Origin: Vitellaria paradoxa
Lineage: Eukaryota; Streptophyta; Magnoliopsida; Ericales; Sapotaceae
Direction: 5' to 3'
DNA: 64,000 bases
NCBI GenBank assembly: GCA_019916065.1
Contig: CM034237.1
Span: 46,210,367 to 46,274,366, forward strand
Shown: in pieces, positions 61,239-64,000 of the stretch
Layout: the number at the start of each line of letters is the position of its first letter
Position numbering within the stretch: the stretch's first letter is position 1
Made by a program: the position numbers and the translations under genes
Notes under the pieces: generated by a model
Seen by the model: the letters and a program-made list of their open reading frames with translations, nothing else
The model's database searches: none
Told to the model about the DNA's origin: nothing

Positions 61239-62770
61239 GTGCATTCTTTACTCTTATTTCTTCTGGTTTTGTGTTGAAGAATTTCCTGTTTTGTTTTGCA
61301 ATTGCTTGGAAACTGATTCATGTGTTTTGCTGAAGCTATAATGGTTGAAGTTCACCCTTCCCCCCTCCTGTTAATTTTACAATTTCAATTCTTTTTTTTG
61401 GGGGGGGGGGGGGGCTTTTGAAAACACACTTAATATTACTTTGAAAAAATATATAATTCTTCTTTTTCCCAAATTTTAAGAGTGACAAAATGTAGATTTG
61501 TGTTGTTTACAATTGAATATTGTTTTAGTTCGGTTCCTATTATATATATTTTAGCATTTAATTTTCACTTAAGAGCGACTGGATAAGCAATTAAAAGATT
61601 AAGACTGCGACTGTGGGCTCTGTCTGTAGAGTCTTCCTCGACTTTCCTCGGAATCCTCTTGCGCTTCACGGTTTACTGAAGCTGTAATAATCTTACCCAA
61701 TCTTTTTGGACACTCTAGGGTTCAAAAGCTCTTTAGGGCCCAAAATTTCGCAACGGCTTAGATGATGACTATTTCATGCGGTGCGGAGAAGTAATGATCG
61801 ATATTATAGTGCTGGCAATGCAAGTGATGCAGCATGAATTTGCAAAAAGGGTAGGGGATAATAGAGGTTAGTATGTATTTACAAAGAAGAATGAGAGGGT
61901 TAGCTAAGTTATGTATGGACGTGTCGAGGGAGGAAGGGAGGTTTTATGAATCTAGGATGTTTTGAGGGAGGTAAAAAAAGGTTGTCATGTTATCAGTGTA
62001 GGATCAAAGGGAGATGGGTTTTGGAGATCACTTTTCACTGTTCAATGGGGCACTTCGGTATGTGTTCCAGTAAATTATTTATGGAGAGAAGTTCTTGTTT
62101 GACTGCATTGGAGGAGTTCAACGTCTTTTTTTTTGGGGGGGGGGGGAGGGGTCAAAGAAGTGGAGTTTAAAGGCAAAATCGTATGTGAAGATAGCCATTG
62201 TGCAGGGTTGGATGGAACAAGGGTTCGGATGTGAGTTGATTAGAACAGGGGAAAATCGGAGTTTGTTGGTTGATGCAATCTCATGTTGTGATGAGTTACA
62301 AAAAAAAAAAAAAAAAAAATCTCGTGTTGTGCTAGTGGCAAATGAAGAGACGTCTTATGGGTTGATTTGGGGCAGTGGAGACGATTGCTTTATGTATCAA
62401 AGTGGTGAAGGACTTGGTGGAACAATCGTGGTGTAGCTTTGCTGGAGAGGTGAAATTGGTTGGCGGTGGATGTTTCGTGTTCATATTTGATATAGAGATG
62501 GGGGTGGAGAAGCATTAGATGGAGGAAAAAAGTGTTTGCGAGGAATTCCTTTGTTGCTCAATTGGTGGCATTAGTGGGAATGTTGTTCAAGGCAAGGATG
62601 GGAGGAAGAAAGAGTATGGGTAAGATTAATTGGAATTCTGGTTCATCTCTGGGGGAGGAGATTTTTAGGGGAGTGAGTGAGGTGTGTGAGGGTTTGTTAG
62701 AGGCAGACGAGGCAATGTTGTCATCCTTCTTGCCATGTTGGTGCCTACGTGGTAGTGACAAATGACAAGG
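61239..62770 (+). other. Trihelix gene intron, first part
   Basis: Contains a T8-G15 tract (61392-61414), a second T-G-run at about 62126-62150 and an A-run at 62301-62319. 61930-62760 has G-rich broken frames with the texture of a degraded LINE (possibly its first ORF), but no clear domain. Continues to the window end. Confidence 0.45.
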
Positions 62771-62930
62771 TTCTAATATTCTTTAGAATATTTTTGAGAG
62801 TTCTACAATATTCCATAGAATTCTAGAATGTTCTAGAGGGTTCCAAAAGATTCTAGAACGTTCTTGGGTACTCTAGAATGTTCTGTTACATTCTAGATTT
62901 CTGTAGGGTATTTTAGATTGTTCTTGCAGA
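62771..62930. repeat. Decamer array with heat-shock-element sequence
   Basis: Sixteen consecutive 10-bp units with no indels, consensus about ttctagaatg; units begin with ttc at 62771, 62801, 62811, 62821, 62831, 62841, 62851, 62861, 62881, 62891 and 62921. Perfect three-part elements (TTCnnGAAnnTTC) occur at 62821-62833 and 62851-62863. Confidence 0.85.
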
Positions 62931-64000
62931 GTGAGTTCTCACGGGGAGGCACGGGAGATCGGTTTCACTATCCTCCGATGAATTGGAGGATGATTTGTCT
63001 CCTAGTGAAGGAAGGCGGTCTTGGTATTCGAGTTACAAAAATTTTTAATAAGCCTTTGTTAGGAAAATGGTGTTGGAAATTTTCTTTGGAGAGGGAGAGA
63101 TTGTGGAGGGGGGTAATTGCAGGGAAATATGAATTGGAGTGGGGAGGGTGGATAACAAAACAAATTAAAACCTCTTATGGGGTGGGCCAATGGAAGGGGA
63201 TTAAACATCAGCAGATGGAAAAGAGGCTGAGTTGCGAAGTTGGCTGTGGGAACAGAGTAAATTTTGGGGTCATGATTGGAAGAAGAGGGGAGGTTGATGG
63301 ATGTGTTTCTCGACATTTTTGAAAACTAGCTGAGGCTTCAGTGGTTGATTATTGGGGGCCTTGTGGGACTACCTTGGTATGGAATGTTGTTCTTAGAAGT
63401 AATCTCAAGGACCGGGAAGTGTAGAGGTATGTTGATCTTTTAAAGTTTCTTCAGTGAAGGTGGGAGGCAGCAGTGATGAGATTTATTGTCCTGTGTCCAA
63501 GTTAAAAAGGTTTGAGGTGAAATCATATTATAGATCTTTGAGAGTCAGGAGGACAGAGATCTTCCTTTGGGGGAATATTTGAAGTTTCTGGGTAACTCCA
63601 AAAGTCGAGTTCTTCATTTGGTGAGTGGCTCAGGGGAGAGGTCTTTCTATCGACAATTTGCAAAACAGAGGGCAGATTTCATGCAAGGAAAACGAGAGAT
63701 TCGTTGATCATGTTTTATTCATTGCAAATAATTTGAAGTTTATGGGCATTAATATGGAACTTGTTTAGTGTACAGTGAATTGTTCCCAAAGATATGAAGG
63801 CCTTTTTGGCATCTTGGTGGGGTTAGCATCCGAACGTGGCAAGAAGAAACCTTGGAGTGTTGCCTCTTTTTTGCTTATTTTGGTTGACTTGGAAGGAAAG
63901 AAATAGAAGAATTTTTGAGGGCAAGGAATTGCTACTATATAGATTAAGGAGTTTATTTTTTGCAAGTTTGTATAGTTGGAGAGTTTTTTTTTTTTTTGGG
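62931..64000 (+). mobile_element. LINE fragment in the trihelix gene intron
   Basis: Plus-strand frames resemble the end of a plant LINE ORF2: MNWRMICLLVKEGGLGIRVT, FNKPLLGKWCWKFSLERERL, YELEWGGWITKQ, and near 63858-63925 a block with FWLTWKERNRRIF. Frameshifts and stops break it into pieces. It lacks a reverse transcriptase core and ends in a T-run at the window edge. Confidence 0.75.

Noticed and set aside
60701..61321. 206-residue minus-strand frame over the trihelix exon
   Set aside because: It is the antisense shadow of a GC-rich coding exon with clear domain evidence on the plus strand.

Overview
The window is nuclear DNA from a flowering plant, most likely a eudicot. It shows GT-AG introns, AT-rich spacers, plant-only families (trihelix GT-1-like, SKIP14-type F-box), plant LINEs, MITEs, an LTR element and pararetrovirus-like relics. 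I cannot name the species. About six genes sit among transposon debris.

Layout. 1.2-6.6 kb, minus: a PP2A B' (B56) regulatory subunit, two coding exons around a 3.2-kb intron, followed downstream by a decayed copy of the family's C-terminal exon. 9.5-22.9 kb, minus: a complete 20-exon M3-family (thimet oligopeptidase-like) metallopeptidase. All 20 exons join in phase to 698 codons with the full HExxH...E zinc site. Its introns hold a 702-bp hAT element with a perfect 8-bp target duplication, a MITE, a 141-bp tandem duplication and a 192-bp tandem duplication that copied part of exon 6. 24.1-35.1 kb, plus, divergent from the peptidase: an SRP72 locus whose exons are recognisable throughout, but which carries two lost splice acceptors and an in-frame stop. 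Its 7.9-kb intron holds a LINE with an inverted 5' part and endogenous caulimovirid-like fragments with an internal inverted repeat. 36.3-40.8 kb, minus: an LTR element with no coding capacity (LARD-like) carrying a 56-bp minisatellite. 41-46 kb: a duplicated segment with several MITEs, one of which has a paralogous empty site next door. 47.25-49.63 kb, plus: SKIP14-like F-box protein with an in-frame 36-bp tandem duplication. 52.2-52.8 kb, minus: LINE scrap. 55.8-56.0 kb, minus: a possible 79-residue gene. 56.9-57.9 kb, minus: YqaJ/lambda-exonuclease-fold nuclease-like protein. 60.7 kb to the end, plus: first coding exon of a trihelix GT-1/GT-4 factor. Its following intron holds LINE pieces and a strict 10-bp-period array containing perfect heat-shock elements.

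The genes do not form one pathway. Their order mixes neighbours that, from memory, lie in separate Arabidopsis blocks: At3g25990/At3g26000/At3g26020 (GT-4, SKIP14, B'eta), At1g13450/At1g13460 (GT-1, B'theta) and At1g67660/At1g67680/At1g67690 (nuclease-like, SRP72, M3 peptidase). This suggests an ancestral order later split by duplication and gene loss. I saw no CRISPR array, bacterial operon, rRNA or tRNA. The strongest items for follow-up are the SRP72 lesions, the LINE/pararetrovirus intron, the exon-capturing duplication and the heat-shock-element array.
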